Shown here: positions 1-9,600 of the stretch, piece after piece
Numbering within the stretch: the first letter of the stretch is position 1
Layout: every line of letters begins with the position of its first letter
From: Bartonella birtlesii IBS 325
GTDB lineage: Bacteria > Pseudomonadota > Alphaproteobacteria > Rhizobiales > Rhizobiaceae
Direction of reading: 5' to 3'
Assembly: GCF_000273375.1 (NCBI RefSeq)
Contig: NZ_CM001557.1
Coordinates: 596,484-660,483 of the forward strand
DNA length: 64,000 nt
Translations under genes and position numbers: made by a program
The notes under the pieces: model-generated
What the model was told of the DNA's origin: nothing
The model's input: only the letters and a program-made list of their open reading frames with translations
Database searches by the model: none

Positions 1-1
1 A

Positions 2-688
2 TTTGACGTTATACTTATCATAGCTCTCGTTATTATGGTTATCGTTTTTGTGCAACTCCGTAATGTATTAGGAAAACGGATTGGCTTTGAGAAGCCTCCC
101 TTTGATCCTTATTCACGTTGTTATAAAAAGCAAGCTGAGACAGAAACAGCAGAAGATATCGTTTCGTTCCCTCATCAGGGTAATTCGCAAAAAAGCAATT
201 TTAGCGAAATAGATGCAATTTCACCAGCAGGAAGTGTGCTCAATGAAGGTTTACGGGCGCTTTGCAAGATTGATTCTCATTTTTCTCCTCAATTTTTTAT
301 AAAAGGTGCACGGGCTGCTTATGAAATCATTGTAACGGCTTTTGCTAGAGGTGATCGTGATAAACTTAAAAAATTGCTTTCTCAAGATGTTTTTGAAAGC
401 TTTTGTGCTGCCATTGAGGAACGCGAAAACAATAATGAAAGAATTCAGTTTACTTTTGTTGGAATTAATAAGATAGAGTTTGTTTCAGCAGCAGTACAAG
501 ACAAGGATGAATTTATAACTGTGCGGATTATCAGTGAAATGATTTCTGTAACCTATAACGAGCAGGGAGAGCGCATAGACGGTGATCCTGATGTTATTGT
601 AGAAGTTAGAGATGTTTGGACCTTTGTTCGCAATAGCTTATCTTCGGATCCAAACTGGAAACTTTTTGCAACAGAAGATGAAAATTAA
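2..688 (+). CDS. Tim44-like domain protein (5'-partial)
   Basis: The open frame runs off the left edge of the window. Codons before the first ATG (position 35) continue in frame and encode a hydrophobic stretch, so the true start lies upstream and the ATG at 35 is internal. The visible protein has an N-terminal membrane anchor, a short linker containing a PPFDPY motif typical of alphaproteobacterial Tim44-like proteins, and a C-terminal globular domain of about 150 residues that matches the Tim44/MBA1 fold pattern (GARAAYEIIVTAFARGD, then a domain ending in a WKLFA-type strand). Family members are inner-membrane-anchored proteins of poorly defined function, probably linked to membrane protein handling. 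An Smr gene follows on the same strand. The family call is from motif memory. Confidence 0.8.
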   Translation, partial: FDVILIIALVIMVIVFVQLRNVLGKRIGFEKPPFDPYSRCYKKQAETETAEDIVSFPHQGNSQKSNFSEIDAISPAGSVLNEGLRALCKIDSHFSPQFFIKGARAAYEIIVTAFARGDRDKLKKLLSQDVFESFCAAIEERENNNERIQFTFVGINKIEFVSAAVQDKDEFITVRIISEMISVTYNEQGERIDGDPDVIVEVRDVWTFVRNSLSSDPNWKLFATEDEN

Positions 689-746
689 GCTCTCTTTTTT
701 CCATAAGATTATATAAAGCAAGTTTTATAAAAAATTGAAGATTGAA

Positions 747-1331
747 ATGTCCATGGGTGAATGGAGACAAAAAAGTGGAAGCTTAACTTCACGTGATCGT
801 CTTTTATGGGAGAGGGTTTGTCGTACAGTAACCCCCCTTCATGATAAGCTCCATTCTTCGCTTACAAAAGATGCTGAGAATATTGACAATAAAAAACAGC
901 ATGTAATTCCAATCTTTCTATTGTCTCAAGAAAATCAACAGAAACAAACAGTCGTAAAAACAGAAAAGAAAGCAAGTGCACAAGCACATAAAATCCATTT
1001 TTTTGATCGCGTTGCGCATCGTAAAATTGCCAAAGGTCATTATCCTATAGAGGCGCGTCTTGATCTTCATGGTTGTATGCAGGAAGAAGCTTATTTTTTC
1101 TTAAAAGAATTTTTACAAACATCTCAGCAGAATGGATTGCGTTATGTACTTGTGATCACAGGAAAAGGCCGTTCACCTGGAAGTGATGGTGCTCTGTATA
1201 AGTTTGTTCCTCGTTGGTTATCAACACCAACTTTCCGGTACTATGTTCATGCATTTGAACAAGCAGCTCGCCAGCATGGAGGAGATGGTGCGCTTTATAT
1301 TTGGCTGCGCCGTTTCGCTTCAAGAAAGTAA
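747..1331 (+). CDS. Smr-domain protein (putative nuclease/DNA-binding)
   Basis: The second half carries the Smr signature: an LDLHGCMQEEA block (the LDLHG motif) followed by a VITGKGRSPGSDGALY block (the TGKG motif). This is the small MutS-related domain found in endonucleases of the MutS2 C-terminus and in stand-alone proteobacterial proteins. The first 90 residues are polar and probably linker. The frame is open from a TTG at 735, but that codon has no ribosome site. ATG 747, preceded by GAAG, or ATG 753 is more likely, so the start is uncertain by four to six codons. It lies 58 bases after the Tim44-like gene, same strand, so co-transcription is plausible. The cellular role is not known from the sequence. 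Confidence 0.8.
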   Translation: MSMGEWRQKSGSLTSRDRLLWERVCRTVTPLHDKLHSSLTKDAENIDNKKQHVIPIFLLSQENQQKQTVVKTEKKASAQAHKIHFFDRVAHRKIAKGHYPIEARLDLHGCMQEEAYFFLKEFLQTSQQNGLRYVLVITGKGRSPGSDGALYKFVPRWLSTPTFRYYVHAFEQAARQHGGDGALYIWLRRFASRK

Positions 1332-1682
1332 GTATTTTTGATTGTTTATAAGAAGATTAAAAAAGGAAAATATTATTTATACGCAATGCGTTGATTGAAA
1401 CTAAAAAATATAATTTATGATTAAAATCGATATACTAATTAAATGAAAAAAGATTCAAAAAACGAAGCATATTTTGAAGTTTTTTTGCCAGAAGCATAGA
1501 GGTTGTGTACTACTTTGAAAAATTTTATGACTGTGTAAGCACTAAAAAAGCGGTTAGCTCTCAGAGAGCAAGAAATACAAAATATTTTAAAGATTTTCTT
1601 TCGTTATCCCTAAGGATTAGTTGTGTAATTAAAGTGTTTTTAATTATAAAATAAGTTTCTTCTTGTTTGTTATAAATCTTTG
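1332..1682. other. Intergenic gap, convergent genes
   Basis: About 350 AT-rich bases between the 3' ends of the Smr gene and hslO. I see no ORF, tRNA or convincing hairpin terminator. Confidence 0.5.
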
Positions 1683-2693
1683 TTATGTTTTTTCTTCAGA
1701 AAATTCTTGTAGTTCAAAACGATAAGTTGTTGAGCAAAATTCGCATGTAACAGAAATATATTTATTTTTAACCATTTCATTCCGTTCATCACTGGGAAAG
1801 GTTTCCAGTATTCCTTTGATTTTTTCACGCGAACAAGAGCATTGATCAACAAGAGAAAAAGGATTAAAAACTCTAACACTGTATTCATGGAAAAGACGAA
1901 ATAATAACCGCTTATTGCCAACTTGGGGATCTGTCAATTCTGCACTCTCAATAGTTGCCATCAGTGCTTTAGCTTCTTGCCATTGGTCTTCAAATTGTGC
2001 GGGGATTTTCGTTTTTTCCTGTTTTTGATTGGGGTCATATATTTCATGATGAGAGGATGCTTTGGGCAAGAATTGCGTCAAAAGTCCGCCTGCACGCCAG
2101 TGTTTTTGTGTTTTTCCTTGTTGATTTCGGTTAATTAATATAGCGACTGCCAAACAAATATCGGTAGGAATTTGCTCTGATTGATCAAAATAAGTACGGG
2201 AAGCTTCTTGTAAATTTTCTCCCTCTAATGCAACTATCCCCTGATAGGGTTGCGTATGGGGACCTTGGTTAATGGTAAAGGCTAGAGTGCCTTTTCCCAG
2301 CAAAGCTTCCGAAGACGTTTGATTGTTAGCGATCGCTTGTTTAAGCAGTTCTTTATCAAAACGAGCATAACCGCGTAGACTGGAAGGAGGGGAGAAATCG
2401 CACACTAACATATTAACTGGCCCATTAGAATGGGTTTGTAAAATAAATTTTCCCTTAAGTTTTAGGGAGGTTCCAAGCAGAACAGTTAAAACTAAAGCCT
2501 CTGCTAGAAGGTAAGAAACTGGTTCAGGATATTGGTGTCTTGTGAGAATAGAGTTTAAAGTTTCTCCAAGTTGTACGGCGCGTCCACGGATATCAAGTTC
2601 TTCGACTTGAAAGGGAATAACGGTATCATCTGCACCCCAGCAGATATTATTGAGAGAGTCTTCATTTTTAGTTTGTTTGCTTTCTTCACTCAT
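1683..2693 (-). CDS. hslO: Hsp33 redox-regulated holdase chaperone
   Basis: A 336-residue protein with the Hsp33 layout. The N-terminal domain contains the family strands around FILQTHSNGPVNMLV and ARFDKE. The C-terminal redox switch has the zinc-binding Cys pattern CSC near residue 285 and CEFC near residue 317. In the family these four cysteines bind zinc when reduced and form disulfides under oxidation, turning the protein into a holdase in the cytoplasm. It is the last gene of an argD-argF-hslO run on the minus strand, 33 bases after argF, an arrangement I recall from related alphaproteobacteria. The start ATG at 2693 fits the usual N-terminal length. Confidence 0.93.
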   Translation of the reverse strand: MSEESKQTKNEDSLNNICWGADDTVIPFQVEELDIRGRAVQLGETLNSILTRHQYPEPVSYLLAEALVLTVLLGTSLKLKGKFILQTHSNGPVNMLVCDFSPPSSLRGYARFDKELLKQAIANNQTSSEALLGKGTLAFTINQGPHTQPYQGIVALEGENLQEASRTYFDQSEQIPTDICLAVAILINRNQQGKTQKHWRAGGLLTQFLPKASSHHEIYDPNQKQEKTKIPAQFEDQWQEAKALMATIESAELTDPQVGNKRLLFRLFHEYSVRVFNPFSLVDQCSCSREKIKGILETFPSDERNEMVKNKYISVTCEFCSTTYRFELQEFSEEKT

Positions 2694-2726
2694 ATCTTTG
2701 CCTTTTATATGATTTATTTTGGCAGG

Positions 2727-3662
2727 CTATTGTGGAGAGAAAAACGCATCTTGTAAACACCAAGAAAGAATTGCTTTTTGAACATGAAGACGATTTTCAG
2801 CTTCGTCGAAAACAACAGATTGCGGTCCATCGATCACGGAATCTACGACTTCTTCACCACGATGAGCAGGCAGACAATGCATGAAAAGAGCATCGGGTTT
2901 AGCTAATTTCATTAAATCCTCATTAACTTGGTAAGGCTGGAAAATAGAATGACTACGGGCGCGAAATTCTTGCCCCATGGAAAACCATGTGTCGGTTATG
3001 ATGCAATCGGCATCTTTAGCTGCCTCTTGAGGATTGTTTGTGAGCACAATATTAGCTCCGCGCTCACATGCCCAGTTAACGTACTTTTCTTGTGGTTCAT
3101 TGCCTTTTGGTGTAGCAAGGCGTAAATGAAAATTAAAGAGAGCTGTCGCTTCGATCAAAGAATGGAGAACATTATTACCATCTCCCATCCAAGCAAATAT
3201 TTTGCCAGCGATTGGTCCACGATGTTCTTCATAGGTTAGGACATCCGCTAGAATTTGGCAAGGATGTGTATCATCTGTGAGGGCATTAATAATAGGAACC
3301 TGGGCATATTGTGCCAATTCGAGCATCCGATGATGTGCAGTTGTGCGTATTATGATGATATCCACAAAACGTGATAATACACGCGCTGTATCGGCGATAG
3401 TTTCGCTATAACCGAGCTGCATTTCTGAACCTGTTAACATGATCGTGTGTCCACCAAGCTGACGCATGCTGATATCAAATGAAACACGGGTTCGTGTAGA
3501 TGGTTTTTCAAAAATCATCGCGAGTGTTTTGCCAACGAAAGGTTTTGAACTTTTCTCTGTTTTGAAAGATGCTTTGAGGGTTTTAGCATAATCGATAAGT
3601 GCGCGTGCTATCGGTGGGGTTAAAACAGATAAGTCGGTAAAGTGGCGAAGAACATTTGTCAT
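2727..3662 (-). CDS. argF: Ornithine carbamoyltransferase, anabolic
   Basis: 311 residues, normal for the family. Visible motifs are the carbamoyl-phosphate loop STRTR (near residue 56), the HPCQ motif (near 133), DTWFSMG (the ornithine-binding DxxxSMG loop) and [10 protein letters not shown] (catalytic Cys). The enzyme joins carbamoyl phosphate to ornithine to make citrulline in arginine synthesis. It begins two bases after the argD stop, so the two are almost certainly translationally coupled and co-transcribed with hslO. No arginine-responsive operator is evident. Bartonella have limited amino-acid synthesis, so this pair may be a retained fragment of the pathway; other arg genes are not in the window. 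Confidence 0.95.
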   Translation of the reverse strand: MTNVLRHFTDLSVLTPPIARALIDYAKTLKASFKTEKSSKPFVGKTLAMIFEKPSTRTRVSFDISMRQLGGHTIMLTGSEMQLGYSETIADTARVLSRFVDIIIIRTTAHHRMLELAQYAQVPIINALTDDTHPCQILADVLTYEEHRGPIAGKIFAWMGDGNNVLHSLIEATALFNFHLRLATPKGNEPQEKYVNWACERGANIVLTNNPQEAAKDADCIITDTWFSMGQEFRARSHSIFQPYQVNEDLMKLAKPDALFMHCLPAHRGEEVVDSVIDGPQSVVFDEAENRLHVQKAILSWCLQDAFFSPQ

Positions 3663-3664
3663 GT

Positions 3665-4876
3665 TTATAATACTTGCCTTTTTTTATTTGTTTGCGAAAG
3701 ATAAGCAATTGCTTTTTCGATACGATGCAAACTTTCATCTATTTCTTCTTCCTTGATAATAAGAGGAGGCAATAAGCGCACCACATTGTTGTTAGCACTA
3801 ACGCTTAGAACATATTCATTTTCTAGAGCACTGACGACAACATCTGAGGGAACGACACACTGAATGCCTACCATAAGGCCCACACCCTGAATTGCACAGA
3901 TAATATCAGGATAGGCATTGAGAATGCTCGAAAGTCCACTTTTTAGCTTATTCCCCATATGTTGAACATGGTGGAGAAAGCCTGGTTCTAATATGATATC
4001 AAGAACACTATTGCCTACAGCCATCCCAAGAAGATTACCGCCAAATGTCGAGCCATGTGTTCCTGGTGTCATACTTTTTGCAGCTTTATCTGTTGCAAGA
4101 CAAGCTCCCAACGGAAATCCGCCACCTAGTCCTTTTGCAAGGGTAAGAATATCAGGTGTGATATCACTCCATTCATAAGCAAAAAGCTTTCCTGTTCGTC
4201 CAATTCCGGTTTGGACTTCATCTAAAATTAAGAGCAAGTTATGATCATCGCATATTTTGCGCAAAAATCTTAAATAATCATGAGAAACTGTTCGGATTCC
4301 TCCTTCACCTTGAATGGGCTCAATAAGGATGGCAGCAGTATTTTTATTGAGTGCATTTCGTACAGCTCTTTCATTACAAAAAGGAGCTTGAATAAATCCA
4401 CCAGCTTTGGGTCCAAAACCTTCAAGATATTTTTCATGCCCAGTAGCGGCAAGTGTTGCAAGTGTGCGTCCATGAAATGCGCCTTCAAAAGTAATAATTT
4501 CAACACGCGTTGGATGACCAGATGCATAATGATAGTGGCGAGCAGTTTTGAACGCGCATTCTAATGCTTCAGCCCCAGAATTACAGAAGAAAACTTTATC
4601 AGCGAAGCTATTTTCACAAAGTCGTTTTGCAAAAGCCTCTTGTTCGGGTGATTGAAAAAGATTGGAAATATGCCAAAGTTTTTCAGTTTGTTTTTTGAGA
4701 GTATCAACCAATTTTGGATGTGCATATCCTAATGCATTCACAGCAATACCAGATGTTAAATCAAGATAACGCTCTCCTTTATCAGAAATAAGCCAGACAC
4801 CACTACCTTGTTTAAAACGCAAATTACGTCGCGCAAAACACTTATAAAGCGGTTGTATAGCAGTAGTATGCATCAT
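3665..4876 (-). CDS. argD: Acetylornithine aminotransferase
   Basis: A class-III PLP aminotransferase of about 403 residues. Motifs: [11 protein letters not shown] (PLP phosphate contact), [14 protein letters not shown] (cofactor Asp) and [13 protein letters not shown], which contains the Schiff-base Lys. In the family it converts N-acetylglutamate semialdehyde to N-acetylornithine. The frame is open to 4915, but the ATG at 4876 (ATGATGCAT) has an AAAGGA ribosome site four to five bases upstream, so I use it. It is the first gene of argD-argF-hslO; any promoter would lie in the 436-base gap shared with gcrA. Confidence 0.94.
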   Translation of the reverse strand: MMHTTAIQPLYKCFARRNLRFKQGSGVWLISDKGERYLDLTSGIAVNALGYAHPKLVDTLKKQTEKLWHISNLFQSPEQEAFAKRLCENSFADKVFFCNSGAEALECAFKTARHYHYASGHPTRVEIITFEGAFHGRTLATLAATGHEKYLEGFGPKAGGFIQAPFCNERAVRNALNKNTAAILIEPIQGEGGIRTVSHDYLRFLRKICDDHNLLLILDEVQTGIGRTGKLFAYEWSDITPDILTLAKGLGGGFPLGACLATDKAAKSMTPGTHGSTFGGNLLGMAVGNSVLDIILEPGFLHHVQHMGNKLKSGLSSILNAYPDIICAIQGVGLMVGIQCVVPSDVVVSALENEYVLSVSANNNVVRLLPPLIIKEEEIDESLHRIEKAIAYLSQTNKKRQVL

Positions 4877-5312
4877 TATTTCCTTTATGTTTAAACTTCG
4901 CCATACAATAAACAAAACACTGCTGCAGATAAAGTAATGCTCTGTCTTTAGCTACAGTGTCATGATAATTACACTGAGTGGTAAAAAGTTAATAAAGGTT
5001 CTACAATAAGCATTTATAAAAAAGATTTTAAGCAAATACGATAGTTTGGTTTATACTTGATTTTCAAGTTGGGGAAAACATTCTAAATAAGCTCTTCAAG
5101 AGGGAAAGGCTCTTGTCAGGGAGTTGGTGCATATTGTAGTTTAAATCAGCAAGCAACGTTGTGTTTAGATTTTTTAATTCCATAGGTTGAGTGAAATTTT
5201 TGTGCTTGGGGTAGGGGGTAAAATTTTTCATTCGGCTTATTGGAAAAATTATTTAAACCTTTGGAGATGCAAAGGGGGCGTCTTAATGAGGTGATAAGAA
5301 TGGAGTGCTGAT
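4877..5312. other. Divergent intergenic region argD / gcrA
   Basis: This gap must hold promoters for argD (leftward) and gcrA (rightward). I see AT-rich stretches but no operator or hairpin I would commit to. Confidence 0.4.
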
Positions 5313-5840
5313 ATGGGTTGGACAGATGAACGCGTTGAACTTCTTAAGAAGTTCTGGAATGAGGGGCTAAGTGCAAGTCAGATTGCAGCTCAATTAGGGG
5401 GAGTCAGTAGGAATGCAGTAATCGGTAAAGTACATCGGTTAAAGTTACCAGGGCGTGGCAAAACAGCACAAGGAGGGGCGCGTGCACAAAAGACACCTAC
5501 TAGCCCATCATCTACGCGCACGCGTCGCACACCATCGACGGTATTGCCAACGAATACTACGTCTTGCAGTGTTGGAGTAACGGCTTTAAAGATGGAATTT
5601 GTAGCCGAAGATATAAAAGAGTCCAGTACACCTGAGAAGCAAAGTGTCGTTGTGCCTATATCACGCCATCTCAATCTTTTGCAGTTGAATGAGAATACAT
5701 GTAGATGGCCTGTTGGAGATCCTTTATCATCAGATTTTCATTTTTGTGGTGCTGATTCCGATGAAAATAGTCCTTATTGTGCTTTTCATGCTAAAATAGC
5801 GTTTCAACCAATATCTGAAAGACGGCGGATAAGAGTATAA
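5313..5840 (+). CDS. gcrA: GcrA cell cycle regulator
   Basis: 175 residues beginning MGWTDERVELLKKFWNEG, the conserved GcrA N-terminus. The helix-turn-helix spans about residues 15-45 (SASQIAAQLGGVSRNAVIGK), followed by a basic arm (LPGRGK). A Ser/Thr/Pro-rich linker leads to the conserved C-terminal domain with CRWPVGDP and a Cys/His set ending PYCAFH. In Caulobacter and relatives GcrA binds sigma-70 RNA polymerase at promoters methylated by CcrM and drives S-phase genes. It stands alone on the plus strand. The start at 5313 is fixed by the conserved MGWTDERV. Confidence 0.95.
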   Translation: MGWTDERVELLKKFWNEGLSASQIAAQLGGVSRNAVIGKVHRLKLPGRGKTAQGGARAQKTPTSPSSTRTRRTPSTVLPTNTTSCSVGVTALKMEFVAEDIKESSTPEKQSVVVPISRHLNLLQLNENTCRWPVGDPLSSDFHFCGADSDENSPYCAFHAKIAFQPISERRRIRV

Positions 5841-6324
5841 ATGTTTGCAATGTAATCTCATATTGCCTTCTATTCTGCTTTACCATTAAATACATAATTT
5901 TCTACGAGAGAGAGAAATTTGCAAAGATGAGGGGTTTAATGAATGTAAGAAACTCTTTCTGCAAAGATGCTTATTCCAGTATTGTTGGTGATTATGTGCT
6001 GTAAAGGTGCAAACTGTTGTCCATTTATTTACGCGTTTGTTTTAAAGAGATCTTTCTCCTTGCTTTCAATCTCATCGGTTGTAAGAATGGGATAATGCAA
6101 GATCCGTGAGTACTAACATTTCTACGCTTATAAAGGTATAGACTAGTATCATCTACTATTTATTAGCTTTCGATGTTGTGCTTGCTTTTGTATTAATAAG
6201 AGATATATTAATTTTTTCCTCAAATGATTTTTAACTACACATTGCTTTTTGTTGTGACATGCAAGTAGTCATTTTGGGGGCTTCATCATAAGACGCTTTG
6301 AAGTGAGAAAATTTCACTGTGTTT
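5841..6324. other. Intergenic gap with a diverged repeat
   Basis: There is no ORF here. The segment around 6115-6280 shares word-level similarity with sequences near 29478 and 39200 (see the repeat entries). The rest is featureless AT-rich sequence. Confidence 0.4.
6115..6280 (+). repeat. Diverged intergenic repeat, copy A
   Basis: By eye this contains the ordered words TTTCTACGCTTATAAAGG, TAATAAGAGATAT and GACATGCAAG. Matching words occur in the same order and at similar spacing in copies B (29478-29685) and C (39200-39405). It is the weakest of the three copies. No alignment could be run. Confidence 0.35.
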
Positions 6325-6973
6325 TCATTCAATGTGGGAAAATGATGAATTGTTTTTACGAATGAATGCATTGTAGTTTGATGTTTTTTCTGTCATAATA
6401 GCTTGTTCGATTTTTGGCAGGATTTTTTTCTGATAAATTTGCCATGTTAAAGGGCCAGTATGTTTGGCAATAATAATGCCTTTTTTATTCAAAAGAAATG
6501 TTTCTGGTGGTCCATATACGCCCCAGTTAATGGCTGTATGCCCTGAAGCATCAAAGCCAATAATTTTAAAAGGGTTACCGAAATTGTTCAAAAAGCGTTG
6601 AGCATTTTCTTTGTTATCTTTATAATTAATGCCAATAAGATCAAAACGTTTATCTTGTGCAATTTTCATCAAAAATGAATGTTCTTTGCGACAAGATAAG
6701 CACCAGGATCCCCAAAAATTAATTAGTGTGACACGCCCTTTAAATTGTTCTGAATGGAGGAGATGATGTTCATTACCAAGAAGAGGAAGATTTATTTGGG
6801 GGGCAGGTTTTTCAGCGAATGTGTTTTGCAGCAGGAAAATATCATTGGAGTGTTTGTTCATCGTAAAGTGAAAGAAAAGCAGCGTGAGAAGAAGAAAAAA
6901 CACAAATGGTCCAGAAAGACAAAGTACGGTATATAAAGATGTTTTTTTTAAATTTTTGAGGAGTGTTTTTCAT
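6325..6973 (-). pseudogene. ccmG: CcmG/DsbE thioredoxin-like protein, N-terminus apparently frameshifted
   Basis: The main open frame (6325-6903) encodes a periplasmic thioredoxin-fold protein with NFWGSWCLSCRKEH (active-site WCxxC) and the cis-Pro region YGPPETF. This is the CcmG/DsbE type that reduces apocytochrome c cysteines before haem attachment. That frame has no ATG start and only a GTG at 6903 lacking a ribosome site. A well-placed ATG at 6973, just after the ccmD stop, reads MKNTPQKFKKN and then leaves the frame. Removing one base from the eight-base A/T run at 6942-6949 joins the two parts and restores an N-terminal membrane anchor. I annotate the combined span as one gene with an apparent frameshift, possibly a sequencing error; if the sequence is right, only the GTG form remains. 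Confidence 0.7.
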
Positions 6974-6974
6974 T

Positions 6975-7199
6975 CTATTTTTCTTCCCGAAACAGCTCTT
7001 TTTTGTTCAACTGTTGTAGGATCTTTTTTTGATATAGAGCTTTGCAAAGAGTGTGTCCAATAAGACATAAAAGAACGATTGCGGAAAGTATATAGCTCAA
7101 AACAACAATTTGCTCGTGGTGAAGAATACCAAGGAGCCAATCAATTTGCTGAGAGAGATTTCCTAAAAATCCGCTGTAAATGCTATTGTGCTCGAGCAT
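6975..7199 (-). CDS. ccmD: Haem exporter protein CcmD
   Basis: A 74-residue protein with one transmembrane helix (about residues 30-52, VVLSYILSAIVLLCLIGHTL) followed by a basic, Lys/Glu-rich cytoplasmic tail. This is the CcmD pattern: a small membrane protein that helps release holo-CcmE from the CcmABC complex. The position between ccmC (11 bases upstream) and ccmG (one base downstream) supports the call more than the sequence, which is weakly conserved in this family. Confidence 0.8.
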   Translation of the reverse strand: MLEHNSIYSGFLGNLSQQIDWLLGILHHEQIVVLSYILSAIVLLCLIGHTLCKALYQKKILQQLNKKELFREEK

Positions 7200-7210
7200 G
7201 ATGAAGATTC

Positions 7211-7966
7211 CTAATGTTGCGCACGACGGGCTTTTTTTATCTGAAGTATTTGGATATAACGACTATTGATTTCGTTGCGCATAGCCATCAAATAAAGCCA
7301 AATAAACATAAAACTAAAACAAAATATCATCGTTATAAGAGGCCATAACATGGCACGCTCGATTGTTGGTCCTCCTAAACGTAAAAGCGATGCGGATTGA
7401 TGGAGTGTATTCCACCAATTAACGGAAAATTTGATAATAGGGATATTTATCAACCCAACAAGTGTAAGAATTGCTGTGGCACGCGCAGCTTTTGCTTGAT
7501 TATGAAAAGCACGAGCAAGCATAATAATAGCAAGATAGATAAAAAACAGGATCAAAACCGATGTTAATCGAGCATCCCATACCCACCATGTTCCCCATGT
7601 GGGTCGCCCCCAAAGGGCACCTGTCACCAGTGCCAAGGCTGTAAAGGTTGCTCCAATGGGTGCCCCACATTTCAGTGCTACATCAGCAAGATGATACCTC
7701 CTGATCAGACTTCCTAAAGCAGCGACACTTATGATGATATAACAAAATGTGGAAAGCCATGCAAAAGGTACATGAATATACATAATCTTAACAGTGATGC
7801 CTTGCTGATAGTCATCAGGAGAATGCATAATCAGAATAAATCCTAAGATAAGAAGGCACAATATCATACCAGTTAACCAAGGCAAAACGATGCGACTGAT
7901 TTCCATAAAACGGGTTAAACTGACGGGGAGTAACTTCATTTTATGTATACAAGATATTTCATTCAT
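7211..7966 (-). CDS. ccmC: Haem transporter/handling protein CcmC
   Basis: A polytopic membrane protein with six predicted helices and the tryptophan-rich haem-handling motif WGRPTWGTWWVWDARLTS of the CcmC/CcmF family. Flanking histidines (MYIHVPFAW before it and NTLHQS after it) are the expected axial ligands. CcmC loads haem onto CcmE in the periplasm. The frame is open to a TTG at 8002; I chose ATG 7966, which leaves a normal N-terminal length of about 20 residues before the ISRIVLPW helix. A strong GAGGAG site at the end of ccmB serves an ATG at 8006 that is out of frame, so the true start is uncertain and a small upstream indel is possible. Confidence 0.88.
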   Translation of the reverse strand: MNEISCIHKMKLLPVSLTRFMEISRIVLPWLTGMILCLLILGFILIMHSPDDYQQGITVKIMYIHVPFAWLSTFCYIIISVAALGSLIRRYHLADVALKCGAPIGATFTALALVTGALWGRPTWGTWWVWDARLTSVLILFFIYLAIIMLARAFHNQAKAARATAILTLVGLINIPIIKFSVNWWNTLHQSASLLRLGGPTIERAMLWPLITMIFCFSFMFIWLYLMAMRNEINSRYIQILQIKKARRAQH

Positions 7967-8009
7967 GAAATTTATAATAAGCAGAGTTTTGCTGTACGGC
8001 AATCATCTT

Positions 8010-8678
8010 TTACTCCTCTGATAAAAGCTTGAGGGTTATAGCGGCAACAAAAGAACTAAAAAGACTCAAAAGAAGTGAAAAGGCAATAAGAAGAGTCAGG
8101 GAAGTAAAAAAAGAAACATTTGGATTTGTTGGTGCTGTAGCAGCTGAAACACCAAAAATCATGATTGGAATGATCCATGGTAAGATGATGATAAAAACAA
8201 GAAGAGTGCTGTGTGACAATGACGTTGCAAGGGCTGCTCCTATAGCGCCAATGAAAATAATAGCAGGTGTTCCACAGAGAAGGGTAAGTATTGTTGTAAA
8301 AATTGTCACTGCATCTAAATGGAGCATGAATGCTAAAATTGGAGTAGCAGCAATAAGAGGAAGCATGGTTCCCACCCAATGAGCTAAGCATTTGATCAAT
8401 ATAATCAGCGTAAAACTTTTCCTTTGTCCAAAAAGAATGAATTGATCAAGATTTCCATCATCATGATCAACTTGAAAGAGCTTATTGAGATTGAGAAGCC
8501 CTGCGAGAAGAGCTCCAAACCACAATATACCAGGACCTATTTGTGCAAGAATTTTAGGATTTGGTCCAATGGCAAAGGGCGTTATCATAATAACAGCGAT
8601 AAAAAATAAAAGCCCTGTTAATGAAGAGGCTTGTGGTGCTAAGGTTAATTTGAAGTCCCGCAAAAACAGTGCTTTCAT
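8010..8678 (-). CDS. ccmB: Haem exporter membrane subunit CcmB
   Basis: 222 residues with six hydrophobic segments and the CcmB start (LFLRDFKLTL). It contains the family's acidic loop after the second helix (LFQVDHDDGNLDQFIL). CcmB is the permease partner of the CcmA ATPase in cytochrome c maturation. Its ATG overlaps the ccmA stop by four bases, indicating coupled translation. Confidence 0.93.
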   Translation of the reverse strand: MKALFLRDFKLTLAPQASSLTGLLFFIAVIMITPFAIGPNPKILAQIGPGILWFGALLAGLLNLNKLFQVDHDDGNLDQFILFGQRKSFTLIILIKCLAHWVGTMLPLIAATPILAFMLHLDAVTIFTTILTLLCGTPAIIFIGAIGAALATSLSHSTLLVFIIILPWIIPIMIFGVSAATAPTNPNVSFFTSLTLLIAFSLLLSLFSSFVAAITLKLLSEE

Positions 8679-9313
8679 TTGCTGATCTCCAAGGGAGGTA
8701 AGAATTTTTGCAGAATAATTTTATGATTTTCTGGAATACCAAGGGGATTATGGGTTGCAGCAATAATCATACCACCTTGGTTTAGATGGCGCTGAAAAAT
8801 ATGAGAAAGAAGGATTTGAGCATGGCTATCAACCCCTAATAGTGGTTCATCTAAAATCCAGATAGGACGATAAGAGAGCAAAAGGCGGGCAATGGCTACA
8901 CGTCTTTTTTGTCCAGTTGACAGAATATTGAAGGGTAAGTGTTCAAGATTAGAAAGACCTACGTCGGCAAGAGCTTCATGAGGATGGTATAAATGTTGTC
9001 CATAAAATGCTGACCAAAATTGTAGATTATCGATGACAGATAAGTGAGGTTTCATAGCATTTTGGGGACCAAGATAATGGCATGCAGTTGCTACAGGGTA
9101 TGTTTGTTCTTGATTTTTAAGTACAACATTACCCTCTGTAGCTTTAAGAAGCCCAACAATGATTCGTAGTAATGTAGATTTCCCAATTCCATTTGGCCCA
9201 ATGATTGTCATAAGTTGCTGTGGGAGTATACAAAAAGAAAGACCTTGAAACAGAATCTCTTCGTTTCTGTGTGCTGCTAAATCTGTGCCTGATAATACCA
9301 TGTGTTTATCCAT
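8675..9313 (-). CDS. ccmA: Cytochrome c biogenesis ATP-binding protein CcmA
   Basis: A 212-residue ABC ATPase. Walker A is GPNGIGKSTLL (about residue 39). The signature is degenerate as in CcmA, LSTGQKRRVAIARLL, with Gln after Gly. Walker B is IWILDEPLLGVD, and the switch His is in ATHNPLG. It drives release of holo-CcmE from CcmC with CcmB and CcmD. It is the first gene of ccmABCDG on the minus strand, so the operon promoter should lie in 9314-9600, which it shares divergently with acnA. ccmE, ccmF and ccmH are not in this window. Confidence 0.95.
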   Translation of the reverse strand: MDKHMVLSGTDLAAHRNEEILFQGLSFCILPQQLMTIIGPNGIGKSTLLRIIVGLLKATEGNVVLKNQEQTYPVATACHYLGPQNAMKPHLSVIDNLQFWSAFYGQHLYHPHEALADVGLSNLEHLPFNILSTGQKRRVAIARLLLSYRPIWILDEPLLGVDSHAQILLSHIFQRHLNQGGMIIAATHNPLGIPENHKIILQKFLPPLEISK

Positions 9314-9600
9314 TTTGCTTTTATTTTCGCCACTTTTATTACATGATAAGATAAAAAAACATGTTTTTTATGTAATTGTACCTAGAATAGTTCTAGAAAT
9401 AGTTTTATAAAGCATCTGTTACATCAAGATCTGGTGGAGAACGGTTTTTGGCGCCGATTTCTGAATTTACCGATGAAAAGGTAAAGGGGGAAATGGATGG
9501 CGGAGGTGATTGCGTCTGCACTCAAGCTACGACCTTGACTCGTAGTTTGTGTTGTTCATTCCAGGGAATTGGGTGGTTTGTAGTATGAGGGTGGACAGTC

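Noticed and set aside
35..37. ATG 35 as the real start of the Tim44-like protein
   Set aside because: The frame is open to the window edge and the upstream codons encode part of the membrane anchor, so the gene is partial.
8029..8382. 117-codon plus-strand ORF
   Set aside because: It is antisense to ccmB, whose identity and frame are certain.
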